Origin: Pratylenchus scribneri
Taxonomy: Eukaryota; Nematoda; Chromadorea; Rhabditida; Pratylenchidae
DNA length: 64,000 bases
Reading direction: 5' to 3'
Assembly (NCBI GenBank): GCA_030063045.1
Contig: JAQSEB010000179.1
Span: 372,001 to 436,000 of the forward strand
The notes beneath the pieces are model-generated. The model worked only from the letters and a program-made list of their open reading frames with translations. It searched no databases and was not told the DNA's origin. The position numbers and the translations under genes were made by a program. This document shows positions 1 through 13,958 of the stretch, piece by piece. Numbering within the stretch: the first letter of the stretch is position 1; every line of letters begins with the position of its first letter.

Positions 1-36
1 CAGAAGTCCTTTTAGGCATTATTGGTATTGACATTT
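1..36 (+). repeat. End fragment of dispersed repeat family B
   Basis: The window opens with a stretch containing TTAGGCATTATTGG, which is repeated at the right end of the copy near 31195 and, more loosely, near 19880. It is probably the terminal piece of a copy that continues to the left of the window, lying in an intron of the adjacent receptor gene. Confidence 0.45.
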
Positions 37-77
37 ATGCATTATTTCCTCTATCATAAAATCCCCAAAATTATTAG

Positions 78-912
78 ACTGGATTGTCCCTTCAAAGTGC
101 GTATCAACAAGCATTTGGCGACACAGTATTGGACGTCACTGTGGGAACTATGGTGATTTTGTATGCGACACTTGGCCTCAGCCTGGCGGAAATTGTCGTA
201 AGCTTTTCTCCCAAATTTGGCATTTTTCTCAGGGATGATCCAAATTTTGAATTAATTTGTTTTGTCAGATTATATTTGCCATTGGCTATTACAATGACAA
301 TAAATACAAAGTGGGCGTATTCCTTTACCATAAACACAGTTTATCCGAAAGATATCAAGTTTGTTTAGGGAGAAATTCTCATTCAAAATGTTTTTAGCTT
401 TCTGAAAATATTCGAACTGGTCGCCAACTTTTGCCAACTTTTATTTTTCATTTCATTAATATTTTATTGTCCAGTGGCATCACAATCCTCTTTTACTATA
501 TTAAAGTGCAGGTTCAGCAAGTAAATAGGCTGAAATGGCATTCAAATTTTTCCCATTTTTACGGATCCATTTGTCGTTGATTTTCTCTTCCTTTTTGTAT
601 TTTCCATTACCGCATTTTGCAATTTTGCCATCCAAGCTACAATAATCGCGTAAGGCCATTTTTTAAATCATTTTTATGTGGAATTTAATTTATAGTTATC
701 ATCCAATTTTGAGACGAAAAATGGTTAAAATGTTGGCAGAATGGAAGGGAAACATTTTTGGGGCCAAAGTGGAGGATGTGAATAAATCGAATGGGCCAAG
801 AGGAGGGAGGATGAAAAGAATGGGGCCAAGGTCAATGGATGGAAGGGAATTAATCGAAAGAGGCCGAATGGATGAGCAATATTTTCGAATGCTGAAAAGT
901 GCTTGGACATAA
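78..912 (+). CDS. Sre-like chemosensory GPCR, 5' partial, one frame break
   Basis: 3' part of a seven-transmembrane chemoreceptor, expected in the membrane of sensory cilia. The first visible exon follows an acceptor at 76-77; joins are 198/268, 358/400 and 649/696. Spliced, it gives hydrophobic helices, then the Sre hallmark SLSERYQLSENIR, two more helices and the cytoplasmic tail YHPILRRK, ending in TAA at 910-912. The same ERYQ...EN.R and FHPILRR motifs occur in the gene at 11049. Between the helix ending FYYIKVQ and the helix starting DPFVVDF the frame shifts by one base near the A run at 533-535, so the copy is either a pseudogene or carries an assembly indel. The 5' exons lie outside the window. 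Confidence 0.7.
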
Positions 913-1413
913 AATAAATAAATAAATAAATATTCTTTTTTTTATTTTAATATTTTTTGAATAATTTTTCAATAAAATATTCCCAGATTCTTCATCTTTA
1001 TGTTTTGATTTCTTCCAAGTAACAAAAGAAATTGTAAGTATAAGAGCGAAGTGTACTAAATTTCCATCACACTTTGCCTTTGGCAAATTCGAAGGAAAAC
1101 TATAAAGATAGATTAGACTGTCTCTGCTGATGAGGCTGAATGCGAATTTGGTTACTGTAGATGAAATGAGGGAGAAGTGGGAGGAATATTTAGGAAATTG
1201 AATATGAAAATGACAAATATTTACTTTATTATTATTATGAAAAATTATTATATAAAATATTCATAATTGAATTATTATAATTCATCGAATTTGATCAAAT
1301 ATTTATTAAAGCACAATTCTTCGTTGATTTATTCTTTGCTTCTTCAAATTGTCGGCATTTCAGCGGATGAACTCGAAAAAGATTTTATCATTGTTGCCAA
1401 TCTATTGATGAAT
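913..1413. other. Intergenic, nothing recognised
   Basis: AT-rich spacer between two convergent genes. It starts with repeated AATAAA-type polyadenylation signals directly after the receptor stop. No open frame of interest is seen. Confidence 0.5.
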
Positions 1414-1964
1414 TTAATGAATTAAATAATTTCCCATTTTATTTATTACCACATTGTTTGGCCAAATTTCCACAATTTTCACTTTGTCTTTCTCATCCTT
1501 TTCCTCGCGGAATGCACGATATTTGCCGGCCACAAATTGTGGCACACCAATTTTGGGTTCGAACCATTTCTGGGCCTTTTCGATCAATTCCACCATATTT
1601 GTCTCCATTTTGCCCTCCAATTCGATGGAATGCCAACGACGATTCCAATCCATCTTCATTCTGCCAAAAATCGTATTTATTATTGATAATTCCCCTCTTT
1701 TTACCTTTCATATTTTGGCTTAAAATATTCCTCAAATGTTGGCCCATTGCCTGGATGATTTTCGGGCATTTTGTCTCGCTTTCCTTCCTTGAATTCCTTC
1801 ACCATTTTCAGATAAACTTCCATTGCTTTTCCATGTTTTTCCACCAATTCTTCATATTCTTTCTTCAAATGTTTATATTGTCCCAATTCGGCATCATTCA
1901 AAGCAAATTCCAGGCCTATTTCAAATTCCTTGAAAACGTTCCTCAATTGAACATATACTCGCAT
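1414..1964 (-). CDS. Hypothetical charged protein, about 170 aa
   Basis: Two exons on the minus strand joined by a 44-bp GT-AG intron (about 1662-1705); the frame is kept across the join (..KPKYER / MKMDWNRR..). The start is the ATG at 1964 and the stop TAA at 1414-1416. The product is rich in Lys and Glu, with a helical, possibly coiled-coil N half and a C half containing WPNNVVINK. No signal peptide or membrane segment is evident. I do not recognise the family. The intact splice and open frame make it likely to be a real gene. Confidence 0.6.
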
Positions 1965-2427
1965 TTTAGATTAAAATTGGCTGATATTTATTCAATTAGA
2001 TATCTGAAAATAAATATATTTTTGTTAGCTGAATAAATTCAATGGATTTAAATTATGCTGAATGTTTTTGCTTCGCCCATTCGAAGTTCTTCTTTTATAC
2101 GAATAATGCGCACCAGCTGAGTTGGGTTATGGAGAAAAGGTCAAATGTGGACAAAGGAAAATGTGGCCGGATAAAATGTTGTTGCATTTTAGAAGGAAAT
2201 GTTGGATTCATGTTTATTTTGAAATAAGAAATTCTCAAATAATCATAACAAATTTTCATTTTGCAATCTTTTTGCTCCTCCTATTTCGACATTTCTATTT
2301 ATTATTTTTGATCCAACTCTTTTGAACACGTGAAATTCATTATAATACGCAAAATTGAACAATGGAAAGAAATGAAATTGTTTAAATTGGAAAATACTTC
2401 CACAAAAGAAATTAATTTATATTTGTA
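1965..2427. other. Intergenic, nothing recognised
   Basis: Spacer upstream of the hypothetical gene and downstream of the Srsx receptor, both on the minus strand. Only short open frames without resemblance to known proteins are present. Confidence 0.45.
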
Positions 2428-3728
2428 TCAATTATTAAAATTCCATCCTTTTATGGCCATTTTGGCCAGACATTTTTGTCGAATGATTTGTGTATTATTG
2501 GTGATTGGTTGCACTTTTGTGCCCTCTTTCTTCTGGCGGCGCAAAAAATTGATAAAGATTCCAAATTCTTCACGAAATGCCTTTTTATATTCAACGCTAA
2601 AATTAAAATATTAATTAGGATTGGGAATGAACAAAACAAACCTTGTTAAATAGAGGATTGGACCATTTGAGCCGGCACTCAAATTCAATGGAATTGAGAA
2701 TATTTGGCGAACAGTCCAAACAGTGATTGGAGACCATAAAACATTTGGGACAATAAAATTTGTGTAAATTCGCATTAAATAATAGCCACCAATATTAATC
2801 AAAATTATGGCAAATAAAGAACGAAAAATGCGTTTATTTGTTTGATCTACTGTTAGGGAGGATTGAAGTGTTGGACAATTAATAAGTTTACCCGATCTGA
2901 AACGGATTATGATGCCAACGGCAATATAAATGCAAATTGTGACCGAATTGAGAATGAGAGTATATTTATAATAAAATTGGCTGGCCTCACCCTAAAACAA
3001 TAATTTTTGAAAAAGAGCGAATAAAATTTACCTGTAAAAGGTCGCCAATATTGCCGGTCACTTGCAAATTGTCCAATAAATTTGCATTTTTATAGACCAA
3101 AAATAGAGTATATCCACTATAAGCGGAACAAACAGCCAATATGGATAATAAATAAATGGCCAAATTAACTCGTTGATAGCTACGAGGCGAAATTTAAATA
3201 TTTTTTTCATTCAAATAAAATACAATGATAAAAATGTGACGGCAAAAAGACGGTCAATCCCAGTGAAGAACAAAGAGGGACCAACGGCGATGAGGCCAAA
3301 TATTGGCAAACTAGAGATTCGAACGGCCAAAGGATAATGAAGAAAATTGAACCCAGAAAGGGCCATAAATATGGACAAAAAATGTCCAGGCTGATGGAAA
3401 ACTTCGAAGAGGCAAGTGAGGGCAAGAAGATAATTGGCTGTACTTCGAAGACTTCTGAAAATATGGAATGAATGATTCGAATTGAAAATGGACGATGACT
3501 TTGATCGAATTGTGACGAAAATGACGGCAATATTCATGAATATGCCTGGGGTGACATAAATGGCCTTCAAAATGGCATTGCCAAGAAAAAGCCAACAAGG
3601 ATGGGAATCCTTAAATGTATGGTAGAGCTATAAAAAAACAGGAATTTGAATTGGAATTTAGGCAATGCACAAACTGTGTTATTTTCATTATCAATTTGGA
3701 AATCTTCGCCATCATAGTCGTTCATCAT
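2428..3728 (-). CDS. Srsx-family chemosensory GPCR
   Basis: Complete seven-helix receptor of the nematode Srsx class. It has about seven exons separated by introns of 41-60 bp. The N-terminus carries an N-x-T glycosylation site, then helix 1 (VTPGIFMNIAVIFVTIRSK), SLRSTANYLLALTCLFE in helix 2, a FFTGIDRLFAVTF motif at the end of helix 3 (the family's version of DRY) and, after helix 5, KRIFRSLFAIILINIGG for helix 6. The tail is basic, ending in TGA at 2428-2430. The start used is the ATG at 3728; an in-frame ATG at 3827 would add 33 residues. The ligand is unknown; such receptors usually act in ciliated sensory neurons. Confidence 0.82.
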
Positions 3729-4123
3729 TTTAAGGCAAATGCCAACAGAATGAAGAAATTTGTGCCCTGACTGTACTTTTATTATATTGGCCAAGAGACA
3801 TGACAGTGGAATTGAATTGGGAGACACTCAAAATTGAATTAATAATAAGAAAAATATGAATGAATTAACAAAGTTGAAAACAATTAGTTTAGATGGAAGC
3901 AATGACCAATTAACCCCCTAAAAATATTGACAATGAATTATTGAATAAATCGGAAAAGTCCGGAAGCCTCTTTTTTGACGCATTTGAGAATATTTTTTAC
4001 TAATAATATTATTAAAGGGAAATAAAAATAAAATAATAGTTCTTTAAATTTAATCAAATTGAATTAAATTCATTCAAAAAAAACATTCATTTCCCAATTT
4101 CATCAAATATTTTATCGTGCCCA
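3729..4123. other. Intergenic / upstream region of the Srsx gene
   Basis: About 400 bp of AT-rich spacer between two receptor genes on the same strand. It should hold the Srsx promoter and the 3' end of the Srt gene, but no specific site can be identified. Confidence 0.45.
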
Positions 4124-5543
4124 TTAATCCGATACTTCTACGGCCTTTTTCTCCTCCTCCTCCTGTTTTGTTCCGGTCGCAATTCTCTTTGACATTTGTT
4201 GTTTTGATAAATCGGCCGATGGATGAATTGTATTGGTTGGATTATAATCTCGACCCAAAATTCCCAACAACATTCTTTGGCAATCCTTCCGAATTGTTTT
4301 GTTCATCAACAAATAAATGAATGGGGGCAATCCTTAAAAATGCGGGAAATTTAATACTAAATAATATATTTTCACCATGGGCACAAAGCCAACAAAAAGA
4401 GCCAAGAATGATGATGAATGGGCTAAGTTGAAAATATTGCATATATACGAAAACGGAGGCGGCAATTGCATTCACTCCGCTGATGACCATCACTTGGAAG
4501 AAAATCTAAATAAAATTATAAATGAATTCTAATGAATGGAGGAGGGAACCTTTTTCTGGGAATAACTTGGCCCAGAATCGGAATGGCCTGATGCCTTTGA
4601 TTTGATGAGAAGAAGAACACAAAAAATGGAATAAATGAGAAAAAGGGCGATGAGAATAACATGATTATGAATGGAATGGGCCACATTCAAATACTGTTAA
4701 AATTAATGCAAAATTATTTGAGGGGATTCAATCCTTTAAACTTCGGAAATGTCCGTTGCCTCCAAATATCCGGCATGAGGATAGGAAAACCATGAAAAGT
4801 AGAGACTATTGAAGGCAAATGCCCGTGAAAAGCAGCCAAAAGCAAGCCCATATATTGTGGGAAAAATAACCCAAAACCAAATTTTTTTGCCTTTAATATA
4901 TTTTGATGGGATTGAATTAAAATTAAATGGGGAATTGACCGGAAAACAGTTTTGCTGCTTTTTCTGAAGACCAAAGTTCCAAACATCTGTTAAATGCCAA
5001 AATAATTTCGGCAGCGGATTCGGCGAACCAACATGCTGAAAATGATTAATTGATGTATTTTTTTGTAATTTTATTCAGTACAAAGTGCAAAGCAGGAGAC
5101 GAAATAGTTGAGTTTAGGATTCATGCAAAACATCATTCCAATTATGCCAAAATAACCGGTGAGCCATCCATTCATGGTCAATGTGATAATGTCCACAAAA
5201 CCAATGTAAAACATGAGGGCATAGCATGGATTGGCAATGTGCTTATAAATGGAGAATATGCATGGAACATAAAGGAACTGTGGAATTGGCACATTACAAT
5301 ATAAGATGGATTTGGATTTACTTGACTAATTGTGGTCAATCCAATCCAGGTCAATCCCAATCCAACATGTTGTCTTTGTTCAAGTGGAATTTGATCAACA
5401 CTGTATAAATTGCAATTGTACATTCGCTCATAGCGTTCCGGTTGGAAAAAGTAAATGTCCATTTTTGGGTGTTCTAAAGAATAAAATGGGAATAATAATA
5501 ATGAGGATTCAAGCAACACCCAATACCATCCGCTTTTATTCAT
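4124..5543 (-). CDS. Srt-family chemosensory GPCR
   Basis: Seven-helix receptor of the Srt class, about seven exons with short introns. The N-terminus has a hydrophobic leader followed by ERYERMYNCNLYSVDQIP, the Srt-typical YNC segment. Helix 1 ends in LYVPCIFSIYKH, then come GMMFC, a helix 3 with SCWFAESAAEIILAFNRCLE (WFAES...L..NRC is the class motif) and further helices. The last exon gives PFIYLLMNKTIRKDCQRML before a charged tail ending at 4124-4126. Start is the ATG at 5543. The gene is intact. Ligand unknown. Confidence 0.85.
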
Positions 5544-6126
5544 TCATTTAAATTGTTATTAATTTCTACCGAAATAGCCTCAACTCAACCCACGGCAAAA
5601 ATATGTAATTAAGAGGAATCCTTTTCCGGGACAATTCCGGGACAATATCAAACACTTGTTTTTTTTTTAAATTAATTCCGATTGAGTGTCAAACATTGGC
5701 AAATATCAAATGGGAAATTGCCTCAAATATGAATGCCATTTAGAATTAAATCGGAAAATGTCATAGGCCAAATTCTATCAACCGTCAATTCTGATCCATT
5801 CCGTGCATTTCCTCTACTGGATGATGTAAATAATAACAAATATTTTCAAATTAATTTGTTCAAAGAATTTTATAAAATCTAAAAATAATATTTTTTAAAT
5901 GATTTCAAATGTTAATCAAAAGATCCCCTTCATTCAAAGGACGAAGATTAATTTTGAATATTTCCTGAAGGCAGCAAATTTGATGTTCCAAAAAAGTAGA
6001 CGTCAATCAACCCAATTTCAATTCTCCCTCAGTCAGTCCAATTCCCTTTCTGTATTGTTTACTCAGATGTCATGGAAATATTCGTAACTTTTTTTTTCAT
6101 TATTTTTCCTTTTCAATTTTTAAAAT
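5544..6126. other. Divergent intergenic region
   Basis: Spacer between the start of the minus-strand Srt gene and the start of the plus-strand repeat protein, so it should contain both promoters. A tandem GGGACAATTCC-like repeat lies near 5627-5650. No other feature is seen. Confidence 0.4.
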
Positions 6127-8226
6127 ATGGCCAATTTTTTCATAAAATATTTCTCTTTAATTGCATATTTCTCATCGATTTTAACATTTCACTGTTTTTT
6201 GGCGGATCCAATCAAGGATTTGGCAAAAGCATTGAATGTATCCGATTTGGTCAATTTGTTGGATATTGGATTAATCGATCCAAATTTGATGAACATAACA
6301 TCAACGACGACAACCCAATTCAATCCATATAAAAATTATCCAGAGAAACAAAGTCCAAATGGACATTTTCCGGGGAATCCAACATACACAAATGAATATC
6401 CGACAAATGGGGGAAACCCGAATAAAAACATGAACAAACCCAACGACAATCCGAAAATAGGAAACAACCCGAATAATCCAGGCGGATCAAATCCAAATCC
6501 AAATGATCTAGGCGGAAACAACCCGAATAATCCAGGCGGAAACAACCCGAATGATCCAGGCGGAAACAACCCGAATAATCCAGGCGGAAACAACCCGAAT
6601 AATCCAGGCGGATCAAATCCAAATAATCCAGGCGGATCAAATCCAAATAACCCCGATGGGACACACAATAATCCTAATGCCAATCCAAATAATGACCAAC
6701 CAAACAATGCCAATAATCGCAATGGCCCATCAAACATTGCCAATAGCCCTAATGGCCCATCAAACATTGCCAATAGCCCTAATGGCCCATCAAATATTGC
6801 TAATAGCCCTAATGGCCCATCAAACATTGCCAATAGCCCTAATGGCCCATCAAACATTGCCAATAGCCCTAATGGCCCATCAAACATTGCCAATAGCCCT
6901 AATGGCCCATCAAATATTGCTAATAGCCCTAATGGCCCATCAAACATTGCCAATAATCGCATTGGCCCATCAAACATTGCCAATAGCCATAATGGCCCAT
7001 CAAATATTGCTAATAGCCCTAATGGCCCATCAAACATTGCCAATAGCCCTAATGGCCAATCAAACATTGCCAATAGCCCTAATGGCCCATCAAATATTGC
7101 TAATAGCCCTAATGGCCCATCAAACATTGCCAATAGCCCTAATGGCCCATCAAACATTGCCAATAGCCCTAATGGCCCATCAAATATTGCTAATAGCCCT
7201 AATGGCCCATCAAACATTGCCAATAGTCCTAATGGCCCACCAAATTATGGCCCAAATGGCTCTCCGAATAACTACAATAACCCAAATTCCAATCCAAATA
7301 ATAGCCCAAATAACATTCCGAATAATAGCCCAAATGATTCTCCAAATAATAGCCCTAATGGCTCTCCGAATAATAGCCCTAATGGCTCTCCGAATAATAG
7401 CCCAAATGGCGTTCCGAATAACTACAATAATCCAAATTCCAATCCAAATAATAGCCCAAATAACATTCCGAATAATAGCCCAAATGATTCTCCAAATAAT
7501 AGCCCTAATGGCTCTCCGAATAATAGCCCAAATGGCGTTCCGAATAACTACAATAATCCAAATCCCACTCCTAATAATAGCCCACCCAATCCTAATAATT
7601 ATAATAACCCAACAACCAATAATGGCCCAAATGGCATAACTAATTATGGCCCAAATAACATTCCTAATAATTATAATAACCCAAATTACACACCGAATAA
7701 TGGCAATCCAAATAATGGCCCAAATGGCATACCAAATAATGGGAATTACCAAACAAATCCAAATGGACCTATGAATGTTTATCCGAACAATGTGAACTAT
7801 CCAAGCATTCCTAATCAGCAAAATGGATTTCTAAACAATTGGGACAATACAAATGGTATTGGACAATATCCTCCAGCTGGATATGGAAATAATGGTCCGA
7901 ATGATTATGCGAATATTCCAAATGACAATTCAATCAACGGCGGATATTATCCTCCACCTTCTTATGGCCTTGAATATCCGCCGCCTCCCTTTGATTATTC
8001 CAGCAGCGATCCTCAATATGGACACCCTAGTCAAATCCTGTAAAATATCTCTACCATATTAATTAATTATTTCATTTATTTTGGCAGATATATTCCAAAT
8101 TATTATCCATTGCCGACTGGAGGAAACATTGCCTATTATTATGATGGCATTTCTCCTTCAAATTATCCAAAGAAAAGTGAAAGCAATTTTAATTCAAATA
8201 CAAATAATATTAATATTGGTAATTAA
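6127..8226 (+). CDS. Secreted Asn/Pro/Gly-rich tandem-repeat protein
   Basis: Two exons (6127-8039, 8088-8226) encode about 683 residues. A hydrophobic signal peptide (residues 1-25) is followed by a short unique segment (DPIKDLAKALNVSDLVNLL), then low-complexity sequence: NNPNNPGG octamers, about 17 NSPNGPSNIA decamers, and longer NSPNNIPNNSPND blocks. The C-terminus is Tyr/Pro-rich (YYPPPSYGLEYPPPPFDY) and ends in NINIGN. No cysteine network or enzyme motif is visible, so it is probably a structural, gland or surface protein. I recognise no family. Because all units are multiples of 3 bp, two other frames are also open over the repeats; the signal peptide and clean intron pick this one. Confidence 0.8.
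6468..6650 (+). repeat. 24-bp tandem coding repeat (NNPNNPGG)
   Basis: About seven units built on AACAACCCGAATAATCCAGG plus CGGA, some with TCAAATCCAAAT replacing AACAACCCGAAT. It lies within the secreted repeat protein gene. Confidence 0.85.
6717..7232 (+). repeat. 30-bp tandem coding repeat (NGPSNIANSP)
   Basis: About 17 near-identical 30-bp units beginning AATGGCCCATCAAACATTGC. A variant with two silent changes (AATATTGCTAATAG) recurs every three to four units, which points to higher-order duplication of blocks rather than of single units. Confidence 0.9.
7255..7566 (+). repeat. Duplicated 150-165-bp coding block
   Basis: Two copies of a block encoding NNYNNPNSNPNNSPNNIPNN and the following NDSPNNSPNGSP segment, themselves made of 12-24-bp units such as AATAGCCCTAATGGCTCTCC. 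It continues the same reading frame of the secreted protein. Confidence 0.75.
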
Positions 8227-10115
<1,889 letters not shown>

Positions 10116-11048
10116 ATGAACAGAAAAATATGGATGAGAATGAAACAATAAATAAATAAACAATGTAATGGAATTAATTAGAGAGCAGATTTTCCAATTG
10201 TCCCATTTCATTTTTTTTTCAAAATTTTCCCGTTTCGTTTTGCCGCGCCTTTTTCCAAAAAAATGCGAAAAAGGCGGCATCGTGCACGACCCAGTTTTTC
10301 TCAAAAATTTAATAAAAATGAACAAATACTAAATGAAACAATATCGTATTGTATAATTATTTTGATCAAAAATTTATTTCCCAAATCTTATTCAAGTAAA
10401 AAAAAGATAATTTAAAATTGGACGGATTCGAACTCACGATCCAATCAAATCAATTTTCTTCCTCTTAAAAAATGTCCAATAATTAAGTAAAAATAATGGG
10501 AAAATTACCCTCCGTGCCACCGTACACAGCAAGGAAAAAGGAAAATCATGCACGGAACCGCGTCAATGCCCTTCTTAAATGGATTAAACTAGACAAATAT
10601 CTTTTTTGTCCATGCACGGTACAAAACGATTCATGCACGGAATGGCTCTCAGCTCTCTAATTAATCGATTCACATTTTAATTTAAACCACATTCAATTAT
10701 TTATTCCATTTGAATAAATTTGAGTGAAAATGGAAGAATTAGAATTTTAGGAAATTTAAATTAATTTTCAGTGATCATTGGATCAAATTGAGCAACAATA
10801 AATTGAGAAGGAATATTAAAATTAAATTTAAATTTTACAAAATATTTTTTATTAAATTGTTAATTACCATTTAGACTTTTGCCATCCAATTCTCCCCCAA
10901 AATTGCGCAAGGTAGCATTGCCGTAAATAATTTAATTTATTGGGCCAATTCCTTTGAATCCATTTCATCCATCCACCCCTCCGAATATTAATATTTTCTC
11001 TTTCCATTTTTCATTTTCCATTCATCCACATTCATTAATAATATTGAA
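10116..11048. other. Intergenic region with repeated CATGCACGG motifs
   Basis: Spacer between adh-5 and an Sre gene, both on the plus strand. It holds three CATGCACGG copies (about 10548, 10611, 10632) and a tRNA-like remnant near 10420. No coding exon is recognised. Confidence 0.4.
10547..10642 (+). promoter_or_regulatory. Three copies of CATGCACGG
   Basis: TCATGCACGGAA occurs at about 10547 and 10631, with CCATGCACGGTA at 10610 between them. A nonamer three times in 100 bp of AT-rich DNA is not expected by chance, but whether it is a binding site for an upstream element of the Sre gene at 11049 is a guess. Confidence 0.25.
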
Positions 11049-12449
11049 ATGAATAATAATAATTCGCTGATTGGGGCTATACCGGATCCAAATGGACTTC
11101 CAATTTCCATCGCAATTCCGGCATATTCCCTCATCATTTTTGAATTCATCGTCGATTTTTTGTGCATTTTTGCGTCAATTTTGAATATTCATCTTGTCTG
11201 GAAAACATCCGTATCCATCCAAATTAATTCAAATTTCTAGTTTTTCATTCATTTTTTAGGTTTTGCACTGTAATTTGAAGTGCATTTTGTTGTGCCATTG
11301 CTTTTTTCTCCTTGCAAATGCTTTGATTAAAGTTTTCTTCACAATTCCTATCAAATTCATTAGCGGTGATGTTTTTTGGCTAGAAAGGGTTTACTTTGAA
11401 TTCATTCATTCATTTCATGAATTAATTTTCCATAGTTATTTCGTCCAAGTCAAATTCTCATTTATACGATCGTCTATGCCCGAATTATTCTTTCATTTGT
11501 CTTCGTTTTTGAGAGAACTTTGGCCACAATTTATGCAAAAAATTATGGACGACTAAATTGGACATTATTCCAATATGCTTGGCCCATTTTAATGGTAATT
11601 TTGGTGCACAATTATTTCGGATTATTTTGGTTAAAGTTTATTTTTGTGTTTGCCAATGTTTTCATTCAACAACAACAAAGTGATCCAACCCGAAGTTCTT
11701 TGCTAAATCTTTTCATTTCATTGACGGTCACCGCCCTTTCCTGCATTGAAATATTTGTTCGGGGCATATTCAAAAAATAATTTTAAATTTCCTTTTTAAA
11801 TAAAGGTATTCGCAATTTTGTGGAAAATTAACAATAAAAAATGCAAATTGGCAATCGATGCCCAAAACAATGCGGCGACGGCCACAACAATCCATCGAAA
11901 AAGTTATGATTTGGCAGAAAGATATCAGGTAAGCCATCCAAATCAATTTACCTTAACCCTATTTGGGTTCACAGTATTTGGAGAATAACCGAACATCCCT
12001 TCAATTGGCCCCAACAATGTTCCTTTATTTGCTAAATTCATTGAACAGTGCATTTCTCAGTGTTTACATCAAATTTTATATTCATGATGCGGATACCGAA
12101 TTTATGGATGAATTAATTGTAATTTATGGGAAAATAATTGAATTAATATTCATTTATTTATAGATGAGTGCCAGCATTCTTCTTAATTCAATTTTCAATT
12201 TTTTAATGCCAATTACAACAATTTGGTTCATTTTATCATAAAAATGCCCAAATAAATATTAATTTAATTTAATATTTTAGTTTTCATCCAATTTTAAGGC
12301 GAAATTGTGTCGCAATTTTTGAAGGAATAATTCGCAAAAATCAAATTCAGCCAAGTCCAAAAATGGAAACATCAAAAAATGGGACAAATTCGGCGAACCA
12401 AGATATGGAGGAACATTTTCGAATATTGGCCAAATATTGGGCCAAATGA
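11049..12449 (+). CDS. Sre-family chemosensory GPCR
   Basis: Complete seven-helix receptor, about eight exons. The N-terminus (MNNNNSLIG) is followed by helix 1, helix 2 (NLKCILLCHCFFLLANALIK), and in the third helix region FVFERTLATIYAKNYG, the E-R-T segment typical of Sre proteins. After helix 5 come SYDLAERYQYLENNRTS, the Sre signature, and two last helices, then FHPILRRNC and a Lys/Ser-rich tail ending TGA at 12447-12449. It shares ERYQ...EN.R and HPILRR with the truncated gene at the left edge, so the two are paralogues. All joins keep frame. Confidence 0.8.
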
Positions 12450-12518
12450 AATTGTAAATTTATTCAAATATGTCAAATGTGATAATAAAAACAAATTTAA
12501 TGAATAAAATTTGTCCTT

Positions 12519-13958
12519 TTAAATTTCTTCTCTCAAATTTTGTTGTTCGATTATTTCCACTTGGGCCAATCCCATAAAAGTTGGAGTCGGTGATTTTGGC
12601 CTTTCCACGGTTTTTCCTTCCATTTTGCTCATTCGCCGTCCAATTCCTGGTGAATTTGAACTTGACATTGACAAAGCGGGTGCCACCGAAACTCTTTTGA
12701 TGGGCGGCCCAGAATTGGATTGGACCAAATTTCTGTCAAATAAAAAATTAGTTAATAAATTTGAAAAATTGAATTTTGTTACCTATTGAATTTAGGGAGC
12801 CATGGAAACCATTTTCGAACGGAATCATTCAATTCGGTGGATGCCCAAAGCAAAAACCATGCTGGGAAGGCCACCGTACGAATGTCATTCATCCAAACAT
12901 ATTGATTGGGAATATATAAATTGAATTCCAGAGGCAATATTTGAAAGAAATTTTGGACAGTCAAAAGGAGCTAAAAATGGGTACGAATTATTATTGTGTG
13001 GAAATATTAAACCCAAAAAAGGCAAAGAAGGAATTGGGCAAGGAAAATGGCAATGGCATAGAGAAGAAGACGAGAACTTTTGTCATTTGCCTTCAACGAG
13101 AATTTGGCCTGTGTTTTTTTGTAGCTGAAATAAATTATGAAATTGAGCAAAATATTCACAAGCAAATAGCCAATTGAAGTGCACAACATCATCGTAAAAT
13201 TTGTGATAATCTATGAATAAGTGAAATGAATTTGGATTGGATTAGGGTTTGATTACTGGTTTATCCACTAATGCCGTCGAATTGATGGCAATTTCAATGG
13301 ATTTGTCGGAATTTTCCACAACAATGAAAGGCCAAAGCAAAAGGCGATATGTGAAGAGGAGGGGCCCAACAAAAATACAAATAATGGACAAAGGCAAAAA
13401 ATACAAACGCCATTGCTAAAACAATATTGGAGATGATATTGTTAATATGATAATTAATTACCCTTTCATAATTGAGCGGATTTAGGATGACACTGAGGCG
13501 ATGGAGAAGTGTGAAAATGGTGGCAATATTCTCGCAATGATAATTATAAAACATAATAAAACAGAGGAAATTGGGCAACCAAAATGGGCCATCCAGAAAG
13601 AATTTGTTGATCCAACCAATGCGAATTAGGCGGGCATAGAGGAAGGAGGGCAGAAAATTCATGAATAAATTCTGCATAAATAATTTGAAATTAATTAAAG
13701 AAAAATTTCATATTTTTTAACATATTCTGCACACCTAAACTACCATTAATCCAAATATATTTTTACAAATTGACGTACATTGAATGCAGAGAAGAGGAAC
13801 AATTTGTAGAAACTGGAATTGAATTGTTTCCAATGGAGAAGAATGGCCAAACATTCGGCAAAATAAAGCAAAGCAGATGGAATAGAAATGGCCAAACCAA
13901 TGGATTGGCCAATGTAAATGTCAAAATTGGTCGTTTTATTTGGAGAGGACATCGTCAA
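12519..13958 (-). CDS. Srv/Srg-like chemosensory GPCR
   Basis: Minus-strand receptor of about six exons, convergent with the preceding Sre gene (70 bp between stops). N-terminal helix: SIPSALLYFAECLAILLHWK followed by FNSSFYKLFLFSAFN, typical of the Srg/Srv group. The third helix ends in LHRLSVILNPLNYERQW, where group members have NR.TS...P..Y..IW. Helix 5 to 7 follow (RLLLYAIAIFLAQF; YIPNQYVWMNDIRTVAFPAW), then a Ser/Pro-rich tail ending TAA at 12519-12521. Start is the ATG at 13958 (or 13952). Assignment to Srv rather than Srg is tentative. Confidence 0.72.

Noticed and set aside
6336..7821. Long open frames on the minus strand and in a second plus frame over the repeat protein
   Set aside because: They follow from repeat units that are multiples of 3 bp; only the frame with signal peptide and spliced C-terminus is kept.
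10413..10445. tRNA-like GAGTTCGAATCC on the minus strand with flanking ATTGGAC / GTCCAAT
   Set aside because: The T arm and acceptor stem cannot form together in a normal cloverleaf and no anticodon arm is seen; at most a remnant.
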